Source: Pseudomonas viridiflava
Lineage (GTDB): Bacteria > Pseudomonadota > Gammaproteobacteria > Pseudomonadales > Pseudomonadaceae
Reading direction: 5' to 3'
NCBI RefSeq assembly: GCF_900580675.1
Contig: NZ_UTBG01000185.1
Coordinates: 1-64,000, forward strand
Length of the DNA stretch: 64,000 nt
Positions 33,715 to 41,662 of the stretch are shown here, piece after piece. Position 1 is the stretch's first letter. Each line of letters starts with the position of its first letter. The notes under the pieces were generated by a model. The model saw nothing but the letters and a program-made list of their open reading frames with translations. It ran no database searches and was not told the origin of the DNA. Both the position numbers and the translations under genes were made by a program.

Positions 33715-34696
33715 ACACGGTGGCCGGCTGCGCAAGGCAGCCATCCAGTACGGGATTGCCGAGGCCGATTGGCTCGACCTGTCCAGCGGCCTCGCGCCCT
33801 GGCCGTGGCCGGTCCCCGAGATTCCGCTGCGGGCCTGGGCGCGTTTGCCGGAAACCGACGACGGTCTGGAACAAGCCGCCAGCGAGTACTACGGCGCCGC
33901 GCATCTATTGCCAGTGGCCGGGTCCCAGGCAGCGATCCAGTTGCTGCCGCGCCTGCGCCGTGCGGGCAAGGTCGGCGTGTTGTCGCCATGCTATGCCGAA
34001 CACGCCGAAGCCTGGCGCCGCGCCGGTTATGTGGTGCGCGAAGTGCAGGAGCAGGAAGTCGATTTCTTCCTTGATGGTCTCGACGTGCTGGTGGTGGTCA
34101 ACCCCAACAACCCCACTGGCTTGAGCCTTTCCCCGCAACGCTTGCTCGACTGGCACACACGGTTGGCGCAACGCGGTGGCTGGCTGGTGGTGGACGAAGC
34201 CTTCATGGACGTCACCCCGCAATTGAGCCTGGCGAGCCAGGCGCATCAGGTCGGGCTGATCGTATTGCGCTCGTTCGGCAAATTCTTCGGCCTGGCCGGG
34301 GTGCGGCTGGGCTTTGTACTGGCCGAGCGCAAGCTGCTCAAGTTGCTCGCCGAACAGGTCGGGCCCTGGGCGGTCAGCGGGCCGACTCGGGTGCTCGGCC
34401 AGGTGTGCCTGCGCGATACCGCCGGGCAGGTGCGGCAACGCGCGCGTTGCATCGAGGCGGGCCAGCGGTTGTTCACGTTGCTTGAGCGCCATGGTTTCCA
34501 ACCCCAGGGCGGCTGCGCCTTGTTCCAATGGCTGATCACCCCGCATGCCGAGCGCATGCACGAATTCATGGCCCAGCGCGGCATCCTGCTGCGGCTGTTC
34601 GTCCACGACAGCAGCCTGCGCTTCGGCCTGCCGGACACCGAAGCCGACTGGTCGCGCCTCGACGCAGCGCTGGGCGCCTACAAGGAAGCTGTATGA
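33707..34696 (+). CDS. cobC: L-threonine-O-3-phosphate decarboxylase (CobC)
   Basis: A 329-residue fold type I PLP enzyme. It begins MLEHGGRLRKAAIQYGI and has VNPNNPTGLSLS, WLVVDEAFMD and the PLP lysine in LRSFGKFFGLAGVRLGF. It supplies (R)-1-amino-2-propanol phosphate for the nucleotide loop. The ATG overlaps cobD by 8 bases, and the stop overlaps the cobQ ATG by 4. Confidence 0.92.
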   Translation: MLEHGGRLRKAAIQYGIAEADWLDLSSGLAPWPWPVPEIPLRAWARLPETDDGLEQAASEYYGAAHLLPVAGSQAAIQLLPRLRRAGKVGVLSPCYAEHAEAWRRAGYVVREVQEQEVDFFLDGLDVLVVVNPNNPTGLSLSPQRLLDWHTRLAQRGGWLVVDEAFMDVTPQLSLASQAHQVGLIVLRSFGKFFGLAGVRLGFVLAERKLLKLLAEQVGPWAVSGPTRVLGQVCLRDTAGQVRQRARCIEAGQRLFTLLERHGFQPQGGCALFQWLITPHAERMHEFMAQRGILLRLFVHDSSLRFGLPDTEADWSRLDAALGAYKEAV

Positions 34697-36144
34697 GTAC
34701 GCTGATGGTGCAAGGCACCACCTCCGACGCCGGTAAAAGTACCTTGGTGACTGCGCTGTGCCGCTGGCTGGTGCGCCAGGGCGTGCCGGTGGCGCCGTTC
34801 AAACCGCAGAACATGGCACTCAACAGCGCCGTCACCGCCGAAGGCGGCGAAATCGGCCGCGCCCAGGCGGTGCAGGCCCAGGCCGCCAACTTGGCGCCGC
34901 ACACCGACATGAACCCGGTATTGCTCAAACCCAACAGCGACACCGGCTCCCAGGTGATCATTCACGGCCGCGCCGTGACCAGCATGAACGCGGTGGCCTA
35001 TCACGACTACAAAGCCATCGCGATGCAGGCAGTATTGGCCTCCCACGCGCGGTTGAGCGCGGCCTATCCGGTGGTGATGGTCGAAGGCGCGGGCTCCCCG
35101 GCGGAGATCAACCTGCGCGCCAATGACATTGCCAACATGGGCTTCGCCGAAGCCGTGGACTGCCCGGTGCTGCTGATCGCCGACATCAATCGCGGTGGCG
35201 TTTTCGCGCACCTGGTCGGCACCCTGGAGCTGTTGTCCGCCAGCGAACAGGCGCGGGTCAAGGGGTTCATCATCAACCGTTTTCGCGGCGATATCGCGCT
35301 TTTGCAGCCAGGCCTGGACTGGCTTGAAGCACGCACCGGCAAACCGGTGGTCGGCGTGTTGCCCTACGTGATGGACCTGCACCTGGAAGCCGAAGACGGC
35401 ATCGACCGACGCCAGACCGACAAGGCCGCGCAGGTGCTCAAGGTTGTGGTGCCGGTGTTGCCGCGCATCAGCAACCACACGGATTTCGACCCGCTGCGCC
35501 TGCATCCGCAGGTGGATTTGCAGTTCGTCGGGCCGGGCCAGCCGATTCCGCCTGCTGACCTGATCATCCTGCCGGGCTCGAAAAGCGTGCGCAGCGACCT
35601 CGCCTACCTGCGCGCCAATGGTTGGGACACCGCCGTGGCCCGGCATTTGCGCTATGGCGGCAAGGTGCTGGGGATTTGTGGTGGGCTGCAAATGCTCGGT
35701 GAGCAGGTGCATGACCCGCTGGGGCTGGAAGGCGCCGCCGGGTCAAGCGCCGGCCTGGGGTTGCTGGCGTTCAGTACGACGCTGGAAGAAGAGAAGCAGC
35801 TGCGCAATGTGCGCGGGCGGTTGCTGCTGGAGGATGCTGAGGTCAGCGGGTATGAGATTCATGCGGGGGTAACGTCCGGAGAGGCGTTGTCTCGAGCGGC
35901 GGTGCTTTTGGACGATGGCCGCAGTGATGGCGCGCAGAGTGCGGACGGGCAGATTTTTGGCACGTATCTGCATGGGTTGTTTGAGACGCCGGCGGCTTGC
36001 AGTGCCTTGCTGCGCTGGGCTGGGCTGCAGGATGTGCAGGAGGTGGACTACCACGCCTTGCGCGAGCGCGATATCGAGCGGTTGGCGGATCTGGTGGAGA
36101 ACCACCTGGATACGGATTTGTTGCGCGAACTATGCGGGGTTTGA
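34693..36144 (+). CDS. cobQ: Cobyric acid synthase
   Basis: A 483-residue enzyme: synthetase domain with P-loop QGTTSDAGKSTLV at the start and KPQNMALNSAVTAEGGEIGRAQ, and a type 1 glutaminase domain with GICGGLQMLG and terminal YLHGLFE. It amidates four corrin side chains. A long upstream open extension is rejected because it overlaps cobC and lacks the family start MSTLMVQGTTSDAGKS. A REPIN follows the stop codon, the only sizeable gap in the operon. Confidence 0.94.
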   Translation: MSTLMVQGTTSDAGKSTLVTALCRWLVRQGVPVAPFKPQNMALNSAVTAEGGEIGRAQAVQAQAANLAPHTDMNPVLLKPNSDTGSQVIIHGRAVTSMNAVAYHDYKAIAMQAVLASHARLSAAYPVVMVEGAGSPAEINLRANDIANMGFAEAVDCPVLLIADINRGGVFAHLVGTLELLSASEQARVKGFIINRFRGDIALLQPGLDWLEARTGKPVVGVLPYVMDLHLEAEDGIDRRQTDKAAQVLKVVVPVLPRISNHTDFDPLRLHPQVDLQFVGPGQPIPPADLIILPGSKSVRSDLAYLRANGWDTAVARHLRYGGKVLGICGGLQMLGEQVHDPLGLEGAAGSSAGLGLLAFSTTLEEEKQLRNVRGRLLLEDAEVSGYEIHAGVTSGEALSRAAVLLDDGRSDGAQSADGQIFGTYLHGLFETPAACSALLRWAGLQDVQEVDYHALRERDIERLADLVENHLDTDLLRELCGV

Positions 36145-36160
36145 AGGTGTGCACACGATC

Positions 36161-36257
36161 CAAGTGTGGGAGCGGGCTTGCTCGCGAAGGCAGTGTCTCA
36201 GTTACTGATTCATTGCCTGACACACCGTCTTCGCGAGCAAGCCCGCTCCCACATTGG
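36161..36257. repeat. REPIN inside the cobalamin operon
   Basis: CAAGTGTGGGAGCGGGCTTG plus CTCGCGAAG (36161-36189) is inverted at 36229-36257 with near-perfect arms. It fills the 160-base space between cobQ and cobU and could form a large hairpin in the mRNA. Confidence 0.9.
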
Positions 36258-36304
36258 AGCAGGCGCACCTCAGGTTATCGACTGGCCGAAAAAGGTGCAT
36301 GCGC

Positions 36305-36826
36305 ATGTATCAGTTGATCCTCGGCGGCGCCCGGTCCGGCAAAAGTCGCCTGGCGGAAAAGCTCGCCGCCGATAGCACATTACCCGTCATCTACATCGCC
36401 ACCAGCCAGCCGCTGGACGGCGAGATGAACGCGCGCGTCGCCTTGCATCGCGAGCGGCGTCCCGAGCATTGGGGCTTGATCGAAGAACCCATCGAACTGG
36501 CGCGGGTACTGCGTGAAAACGCGGCGGCCGGTCGTTGTCTGTTGGTGGACTGCCTGACCCTGTGGCTGACCAATCTGCTGATGCTCGAAGACCCGGCGCG
36601 CCTGGCGTTCGAGCGCGATCAATTGCTGGAAACCCTGGCGACGCTGCCGGGGGACATTATTTTTGTCAGCAACGAGACCGGTCTGGGTGTCGTACCGCTG
36701 GGCGAATTGACTCGCCGTTATGTGGATGAAGCCGGCTGGCTGCATCAAGCCTTGGCCGAGCGGTGTCAGCGTGTTGTCCTGACGGTTGCCGGCCTGCCCC
36801 TGACTTTGAAAGGTACTGCGTTATGA
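36305..36826 (+). CDS. cobU: Adenosylcobinamide kinase / guanylyltransferase
   Basis: A 173-residue bifunctional enzyme (CobU/CobP). P-loop GGARSGKSRLAEKLA opens the protein, followed by YIATSQPLDGEMNARVALHRERRPEHW with the guanylylated histidine, and LLVDCLTLWLTNLL and FVSNETGLGVVP. It phosphorylates adenosylcobinamide and forms adenosylcobinamide-GDP. The ATG at 36305 has AAGG 9-12 bases upstream; the ATG at 36299 is too close. Its stop overlaps cobT. Confidence 0.93.
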   Translation: MYQLILGGARSGKSRLAEKLAADSTLPVIYIATSQPLDGEMNARVALHRERRPEHWGLIEEPIELARVLRENAAAGRCLLVDCLTLWLTNLLMLEDPARLAFERDQLLETLATLPGDIIFVSNETGLGVVPLGELTRRYVDEAGWLHQALAERCQRVVLTVAGLPLTLKGTAL

Positions 36827-37878
36827 CTGACACCTGGTGGCTCAACCCTTGTAAGGCGATCGACGCGCAAGCGTACGAAAACGCACTGGCGCGTCAGCAG
36901 CAATTGACCAAACCCGCGGGCTCCCTCGGTCAGCTGGAAACGCTGGCGGTGCAGTTGGCCGGCTTGCAGGGCCAGGTCAAGCCTTCGGTCGACCAAGTGT
37001 GGATTGCGATCTTTGCCGGTGACCACGGGGTGGTGGCGGAAGGTGTATCCGCTTATCCCCAGGCAGTGACCGGGCAGATGCTGCTCAATTTTGTCAGCGG
37101 CGGCGCGGCCATCAGTGTGTTGGCGCGGCAGCTGGATGCGCAGTTGGAAGTGGTCGATCTCGGCACCGTGACGTCGTCCCTGGATTTGCCCGGCGTGCGC
37201 CACTTGAACATCGGCGCGGGCACGGCGAATTTTGTCAACGGCTCGGCGATGACTGAGGCGCAAGGGCGGTTGGCCCTGCACGCCGGACGTGACAGTGTGT
37301 TGCGCGCCCGAGAAAGCGGCGCCCAGTTGTTTATCGGCGGCGAGATGGGCATTGGCAACACCACCGCCGCCAGTGCGCTGGCGTGTGCGTTGCTCGAGTG
37401 TCAGGTCAGTGACCTCACGGGCCCGGGCACGGGGCTGAATGCCCAGGGTGTCAGCCATAAAGTGGCGGTGATCGAGCGTGCGCTGGCGCGGCACGCCGCC
37501 CAGCGTGGAGATGCGCTGCACACCCTGTTCAATCTTGGTGGTTTTGAAATTGCTGCGTTGGTGGGTGCCTACCTGGCCTGCGCTCAGGAAGGCGTTGTAG
37601 CGCTGGTCGATGGGTTTATCTGCACTGTCGCCGCGTTGGTCGCCACACGCCTGAACCCGGCGTGTCGCGAGTGGCTGCTGTTTGGCCATCGTGGTGCCGA
37701 GCCTGGCCATGGTCATGTGCTGCAAAGCCTCGACGCACAACCGCTGCTGGAGCTTGGCCTGCGCCTGGGCGAAGGCAGTGGTGCGGCGCTGGCAGTGCCG
37801 TTGCTGCGTCTGGCGTGTGCGTTGCACGGGCAGATGGCGACGTTCGCCGAAGCCGCCGTGGCAGACCGCCCCGCATGA
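36823..37878 (+). CDS. cobT: Nicotinate-nucleotide-dimethylbenzimidazole phosphoribosyltransferase
   Basis: A 351-residue CobT. Motifs: LTKPAGSLGQLETLAVQLAGLQG near the start, IFAGDHGVVAEGVSAYPQAVTGQM, GGEMGIGNTTAASALACALL, and the C-terminal LFGHRGAEPGHGHVL. It activates DMB to alpha-ribazole 5'-phosphate. Coupled to cobU (ATGA) and to the phosphatase downstream (ATGA). Confidence 0.94.
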   Translation: MTDTWWLNPCKAIDAQAYENALARQQQLTKPAGSLGQLETLAVQLAGLQGQVKPSVDQVWIAIFAGDHGVVAEGVSAYPQAVTGQMLLNFVSGGAAISVLARQLDAQLEVVDLGTVTSSLDLPGVRHLNIGAGTANFVNGSAMTEAQGRLALHAGRDSVLRARESGAQLFIGGEMGIGNTTAASALACALLECQVSDLTGPGTGLNAQGVSHKVAVIERALARHAAQRGDALHTLFNLGGFEIAALVGAYLACAQEGVVALVDGFICTVAALVATRLNPACREWLLFGHRGAEPGHGHVLQSLDAQPLLELGLRLGEGSGAALAVPLLRLACALHGQMATFAEAAVADRPA

Positions 37879-38450
37879 CCTTGCACCTGGACCTGCTGCG
37901 CCACGGCGAAACCGAATTGGGCGGCGGCCTGCGTGGCAGCCTGGACGACGCATTGACCGACCGGGGCTGGCAGCAGATGCGCGCGGCGGTGGTGGATCGC
38001 GGGCCGTGGGACCGCGTGGTCAGCTCGCCGCTGCAACGTTGCGCGCAGTTCGCCGCTGAGTTTGCAGCTTGGCTCGAAGTGCCGCTCAGCCTCGAAAAAG
38101 ATCTGCAAGAGCTGCATTTCGGCGCCTGGGAAGGGCAAAGCACCGCCGCGCTGATGCAAACCGATGCCGAAGGGCTGGGCCTGTTCTGGAACGATCCCTA
38201 CACCTTCACGCCGCCTGAGGGTGAGCCGGTCAGCGCATTTTCCGAGCGTGTTCTCGGCGCTGTCTCACGCTTGCATCAGGCGTATGCCGGTGAGCGTGTG
38301 TTGCTGATCAGCCATGGCGGCGTGATGCGCTTGCTGCTGGCGCGGGCGCGCGGCTTGCCCCGTGAGCAACTGCTGAGTGTCGAAGTCGGCCATGGTGGGC
38401 TGTTCAGCCTGCAGGTCGCGGCGCACGGCGTACTCAGGGAAGTGGTGTAG
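37875..38450 (+). CDS. cobC: Alpha-ribazole phosphatase
   Basis: A 191-residue histidine phosphatase. The phospho-histidine motif is LLRHGETELGGGLRGSLDDALTDRG, and the second histidine is in LLISHGGVMRLLL. By position between cobT and cobS it dephosphorylates alpha-ribazole phosphate or cobalamin phosphate. The Salmonella name cobC clashes with the decarboxylase gene name used above. The start overlaps the cobT stop by 4 bases. Confidence 0.85.
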   Translation: MTLHLDLLRHGETELGGGLRGSLDDALTDRGWQQMRAAVVDRGPWDRVVSSPLQRCAQFAAEFAAWLEVPLSLEKDLQELHFGAWEGQSTAALMQTDAEGLGLFWNDPYTFTPPEGEPVSAFSERVLGAVSRLHQAYAGERVLLISHGGVMRLLLARARGLPREQLLSVEVGHGGLFSLQVAAHGVLREVV

Positions 38451-38452
38451 GC

Positions 38453-39181
38453 ATGCTGCCATTCTGGATCGCCCTGCAATTTCTCAGCAGCCTGCCGATT
38501 CGCTTGCCGGGCATGCCGCAGCCCCAGGAGTTGGGGCGCTCGCTGTTGTTCTATCCGGTGGTCGGCTTGTTGTTCGGGTTGCTGTTATGGGCACTCAATA
38601 GCGTACTGATGGGTTCGCCGTTATTGCTGCACGCCGCGTTATTGCTGACGGCCTGGGTGTTGCTCAGTGGGGGTTTGCACCTGGATGGGTTAGCCGACAG
38701 CGCCGACGCCTGGCTGGGTGGCTTCGGCGACCGCGAACGCACGCTCACAATCATGAAAGACCCGCGCAGCGGGCCGATTGCCGTGGTCACCCTGGGGGTG
38801 GTGTTGCTGCTCAAGTTCACCGCGCTGGTGGCCTTGATCGAGCAGCACAATGGCGCGGCGCTGATCCTCGCCCCGCTGATCGGGCGCGCATCGATGCTGG
38901 CGCTGTTTCTGACCACGCGCTATGTGCGTGCAGGCGGGCTGGGTCAGGCACTGTCGGATCATTTACCGAGGATTGTCGGCCAACAGGTGCTGATCCTCAG
39001 CGGATTGGCCTGCCTTCTTATCGGCGGCTTCAGTGGCGGCATCGCCGTACTGATCGCAGCCTTGTGCTTTATGGGCCTGCGCCAGCTAATGGTCAATCGA
39101 CTCGGCGGCACCACGGGCGATACCGCGGGCGCCTTGCTGGAGCTGCTGGAAGTCGCGGTAGTGGTTGCGCTGGCGCTGTAA
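38453..39181 (+). CDS. cobS: Adenosylcobinamide-GDP ribazoletransferase (cobalamin synthase)
   Basis: A 242-residue integral membrane protein with six or seven hydrophobic segments. Motifs include FLSSLPIRL at the start, GGLHLDGLADSADAWLGGFGDRERTLTIMKDPRSGPIAVVTLG (the aspartate-rich active site) and GGTTGDTAGALLELLEV near the end. It joins adenosylcobinamide-GDP and alpha-ribazole to finish the cobalamin. Last gene of the operon; no strong terminator follows. Confidence 0.94.
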   Translation: MLPFWIALQFLSSLPIRLPGMPQPQELGRSLLFYPVVGLLFGLLLWALNSVLMGSPLLLHAALLLTAWVLLSGGLHLDGLADSADAWLGGFGDRERTLTIMKDPRSGPIAVVTLGVVLLLKFTALVALIEQHNGAALILAPLIGRASMLALFLTTRYVRAGGLGQALSDHLPRIVGQQVLILSGLACLLIGGFSGGIAVLIAALCFMGLRQLMVNRLGGTTGDTAGALLELLEVAVVVALAL

Positions 39182-39188
39182 CACTTTC

Positions 39189-39220
39189 TTGCATTTCCTT
39201 AATCGCGGGTATATACACGT
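39189..39220 (+). promoter_or_regulatory. Promoter and operator overlapping the marR start
   Basis: TTGCAT (39189-39194) and TATACA (39212-39217) are separated by 17 bases. The predicted start of transcription falls on or near the A of the marR ATG at 39224, and there is no ribosome site in between. GCGGGTATATAC at 39205-39216 is the same half-palindrome as the operator at 39651-39666. Confidence 0.55.
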
Positions 39221-39223
39221 TCC

Positions 39224-39628
39224 ATGCTTGCCTCCCAATGTTTATGCACCAACCTGCGACGTGCCGCCCGTGGCGTCAGCAGGCATTACGACGGCGCCCT
39301 CGACGGCTTCGGGATCAACGTTGCCCAGTATTCTTTGCTGTGCAACCTGCAGCGTCTCGACCAACCGAGCATTTCCAGCCTGGCCGAAGCCATGGGCCTG
39401 GACCGCAGCACCCTCGGGCGCAACCTGCGGGTGTTGGAAGGCGAAGGCTTGGTGCAGTTGGTCGAAGGCGGCGACCTGCGCAATCGCCTGGTGCTGCTGA
39501 CCGCAGCCGGTGAAGAGCGGTTGGCCGCAGCCTTGCCCGCCTGGGAGGCGGCGCAACAGAAATTGATCGATCAACTCGGCGCGGAGAAACGCGAAACCTT
39601 GTTGGCCTTGCTGGACGAACTCGCCTGA
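39224..39628 (+). CDS. MarR-family regulator of the adjacent MFS gene
   Basis: A 134-residue MarR protein: LCTNLRRAARGVSRHYDGALDGFGINVAQYSLLCNLQRL, then the winged helix SISSLAEAMGLDRSTLGRNLRVLEGEGLVQLVEGGDLRNRLVLLTAAGEERL. Two cysteines near the N-terminus (residues 6 and 8) could sense redox state, as in some MarR proteins; this is inference. Operator copies sit just upstream of this gene and between it and the MFS gene, so it probably represses both. It corresponds to PA1285. The start looks leaderless. Confidence 0.85.
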   Translation: MLASQCLCTNLRRAARGVSRHYDGALDGFGINVAQYSLLCNLQRLDQPSISSLAEAMGLDRSTLGRNLRVLEGEGLVQLVEGGDLRNRLVLLTAAGEERLAAALPAWEAAQQKLIDQLGAEKRETLLALLDELA

Positions 39629-39650
39629 TCGCGGGTTTGTTTGAATACAA

Positions 39651-39666
39651 GCGGGTATATACCCGC
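39651..39666. promoter_or_regulatory. Perfect palindromic operator GCGGGTATATACCCGC before the MFS gene
   Basis: The 16-base sequence is fully self-complementary and lies 17-32 bases upstream of the MFS start. Twelve of its bases recur at 39205-39216 before the marR gene. It is the likely binding site of the MarR protein. Confidence 0.75.
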
Positions 39667-39682
39667 GAACGGAGAATAAGAA

Positions 39683-40891
39683 ATGACCTCGATGTGGCGC
39701 ACCAGCGGCTGGATTCTTGTGGGGAGTGCGCTGATCCTGGCGTTGTCCTTGGGGGTGCGACACGGTTTTGGGCTGTTTCTGGCGCCGATGAGCAGCGAAT
39801 TCGGCTGGGGCCGCGAGACCTTTGCCTTCGCGATCGCCCTGCAAAACCTGATCTGGGGCCTAGCGCAGCCGTTTACCGGCGCACTCGCCGACCGTTTTGG
39901 CGCGACCAAGGCGGTGTTCGTCGGCGGCGTGCTTTACGCGGTGGGCCTGGTGTTGATGGGCATGTCGGATTCAGCTTGGTCGTTGTCCCTGAGTGCGGGT
40001 TTGCTGATTGGTATCGGGCTGTCCGGTACCTCGTTCTCGGTGATTCTCGGTGTGGTCGGCCGTGCCGTCGCGCCGGAAAAACGCAGCATGGCGATGGGTG
40101 TGGCCAGCGCAGCCGGTTCGTTTGGCCAGTTCGCCATGGTGCCGGGCACCCTGGGCCTGATCAGTTGGCTGGGCTGGTCAGCCGCCTTGCTTGTATTGGG
40201 TTTGATGGTGGCGTTGATCCTGCCATTGGTGGCCATGCTCAAGGACCGGCCATTACCGGTCATGGCCGGCCAGCAAACCCTGCGCGAAGCGTTGAAGGAA
40301 GCCTGCTCCCACTCCGGCTTCTGGCTGCTGGCGTTCGGCTTTTTCGTCTGCGGTTTCCAAGTGGTGTTTATCGGTGTGCACCTGCCGGCCTATCTGGTCG
40401 ACCAGCACTTGCCGGCCACCGTCGGCACCACGGTGTTGGCACTGATCGGTCTGTTCAACATCTTCGGCACCTATACCGCCGGTTGGCTGGGCGGGCGCAT
40501 GTCCAAGCCGCGCTTGCTGACCGGTTTGTATTTGCTGCGCGCGGTAGTGATCGTGCTGTTCCTGTGGGCGCCAGTCACTGAAGTCACGGCTTACCTGTTT
40601 GGCATGGCCATGGGCTTTTTGTGGCTGTCCACCGTGCCGCTGACCAACGGCACGGTCGCGACGCTGTTTGGTGTGCGAAACCTCTCCATGCTCGGTGGGA
40701 TCGTGTTCCTGTTTCACCAGTTGGGTTCGTTCCTCGGTGGCTGGTTGGGTGGGGTGGTCTATGATCGAACCGGCAACTACGATTTGATCTGGCAGGTGGC
40801 GATTCTCTTGAGTCTGCTCGCCGCGGCCTTGAACTGGCCGGTGCGTGAGCGGCCGGTGGCGCGATTGCAGGCGCAGATGGAGGCAGCATGA
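39683..40891 (+). CDS. MFS transporter (monocarboxylate/oxalate-formate type)
   Basis: A 402-residue, twelve-helix major facilitator. VRHGFGLFLAPMSSEFGWGRETFAFAIALQNLIWGLAQPFTGALADRFG is typical of the monocarboxylate/OFA branch. CGGAGAATAAGAA precedes the ATG. It is controlled by the MarR gene upstream and its stop overlaps a 39-codon gene (ATGA). It corresponds to PA1286. Substrate unknown; MarR control suggests an exported toxicant or organic acid. Confidence 0.85.
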   Translation: MTSMWRTSGWILVGSALILALSLGVRHGFGLFLAPMSSEFGWGRETFAFAIALQNLIWGLAQPFTGALADRFGATKAVFVGGVLYAVGLVLMGMSDSAWSLSLSAGLLIGIGLSGTSFSVILGVVGRAVAPEKRSMAMGVASAAGSFGQFAMVPGTLGLISWLGWSAALLVLGLMVALILPLVAMLKDRPLPVMAGQQTLREALKEACSHSGFWLLAFGFFVCGFQVVFIGVHLPAYLVDQHLPATVGTTVLALIGLFNIFGTYTAGWLGGRMSKPRLLTGLYLLRAVVIVLFLWAPVTEVTAYLFGMAMGFLWLSTVPLTNGTVATLFGVRNLSMLGGIVFLFHQLGSFLGGWLGGVVYDRTGNYDLIWQVAILLSLLAAALNWPVRERPVARLQAQMEAA

Positions 40892-41007
40892 GTTCCAGCG
40901 GGTATTGGCTTGGCGGAGCGGTGGTGGCGACGCTGTTGCTGCTGGCGTGGTGGGGATGGCAGCGCGGTGGCTTGGCGTTGATGCAACTGGGTATGTCGAT
41001 CTGTTAA
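40888..41007 (+). CDS. 39-residue single-pass membrane peptide
   Basis: ATG at 40888 overlaps the MFS stop (ATGA) and is preceded by GGAGGC. The product MSSSGYWLGGAVVATLLLLAWWGWQRGG... has one strong transmembrane segment (about residues 7-24) and a short tail ending GMSIC. The overlap, ribosome site and composition support a real gene. It could be a small partner of the MFS protein; no family is known to me. Confidence 0.6.
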   Translation: MSSSGYWLGGAVVATLLLLAWWGWQRGGLALMQLGMSIC

Positions 41008-41042
41008 GTTCGCTCTCTGAACTCTTTAAAGGACTTTTCGAC

Positions 41043-41597
41043 ATGCAGATGCGCTGGCTTGCAGTTCCCGTGCTGATGACTGCCTTTGGCGGCGTGGCGA
41101 TGGCCGCCGATTGCCCGCCTTTGCTTGAGGGTCAATTGCCCAAGCTGCGCGCCAAGGAGTCCATCGATTTGTGCCAGCGGTTTGCCGGCAAGCCGCTGGT
41201 CATCGTCAACACCGCGAGCTTTTGCGGGTTCGCGCCGCAATTCAAAGGCCTCGAAGCCCTGTACCAGCGCTACAAGGGTGAAGGGCTGGAAGTGATCGGC
41301 GTGCCGTCCGATGACTTCAAGCAGGAAGCCAAGACCGGCGAGGAAACCGCCAAGGTCTGCTACGTGAACTACGGCGTGACCTTCACCATGACCGAGCCGC
41401 AGAAGGTCAAGGGGCCGGACGCGGTGCACCTGTTCAAGGTGCTGGCGCAGCAGACCGATGCACCGCCGAAGTGGAATTTCTATAAGTACGTAGTGGATCG
41501 CCAGGGCAAGGTGATTGCTAATTTCTCCAGCTTGACCAAGCCGGACAGCCCGGAGCTGATCAAGGCGGTGGAGCAGGCTATCGCGTCCAAACCCTGA
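41043..41597 (+). CDS. Periplasmic glutathione peroxidase-like protein
   Basis: A 184-residue protein with signal peptide (MRWLAVPVLMTAFGGVAMA|AD). The peroxidatic cysteine motif is NTASFCGFAPQFKGLEALYQRYKGEGLEVIGVPSDDF, and WNFYKYVVDRQGKVIANFSS ends the fold. The usual FPCNQF motif is VPSDDF here, so the conserved glutamine and the resolving cysteine are missing; thiol chemistry may differ. It corresponds to PA1287. AAAGGA lies 9 bases before the ATG at 41043. A strong terminator follows. Confidence 0.88.
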   Translation: MQMRWLAVPVLMTAFGGVAMAADCPPLLEGQLPKLRAKESIDLCQRFAGKPLVIVNTASFCGFAPQFKGLEALYQRYKGEGLEVIGVPSDDFKQEAKTGEETAKVCYVNYGVTFTMTEPQKVKGPDAVHLFKVLAQQTDAPPKWNFYKYVVDRQGKVIANFSSLTKPDSPELIKAVEQAIASKP

Positions 41598-41610
41598 TCA
41601 ATGCCCACTG

Positions 41611-41650
41611 AAAAGCCCCGCCTCCTTTGCAGGAGAGCGGGGCTTTTTTA
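41611..41650. terminator. Bidirectional terminator between gpx and fadL
   Basis: AAAAGCCCCGC and GCGGGGCTTTTTT form the outer stem, with CTCCT/AGGAG inside. A-tract and T-tract flank it, so it can serve both convergent genes. Confidence 0.92.
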
Positions 41651-41662
41651 CACCGGTCTGAA

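Noticed and set aside
34528..34692. Upstream extension of cobQ giving a 538-residue protein
   Set aside because: It overlaps the cobC decarboxylase gene for its whole length and lacks homology; the ATG at 34693 gives the exact family N-terminus and ATGA coupling.
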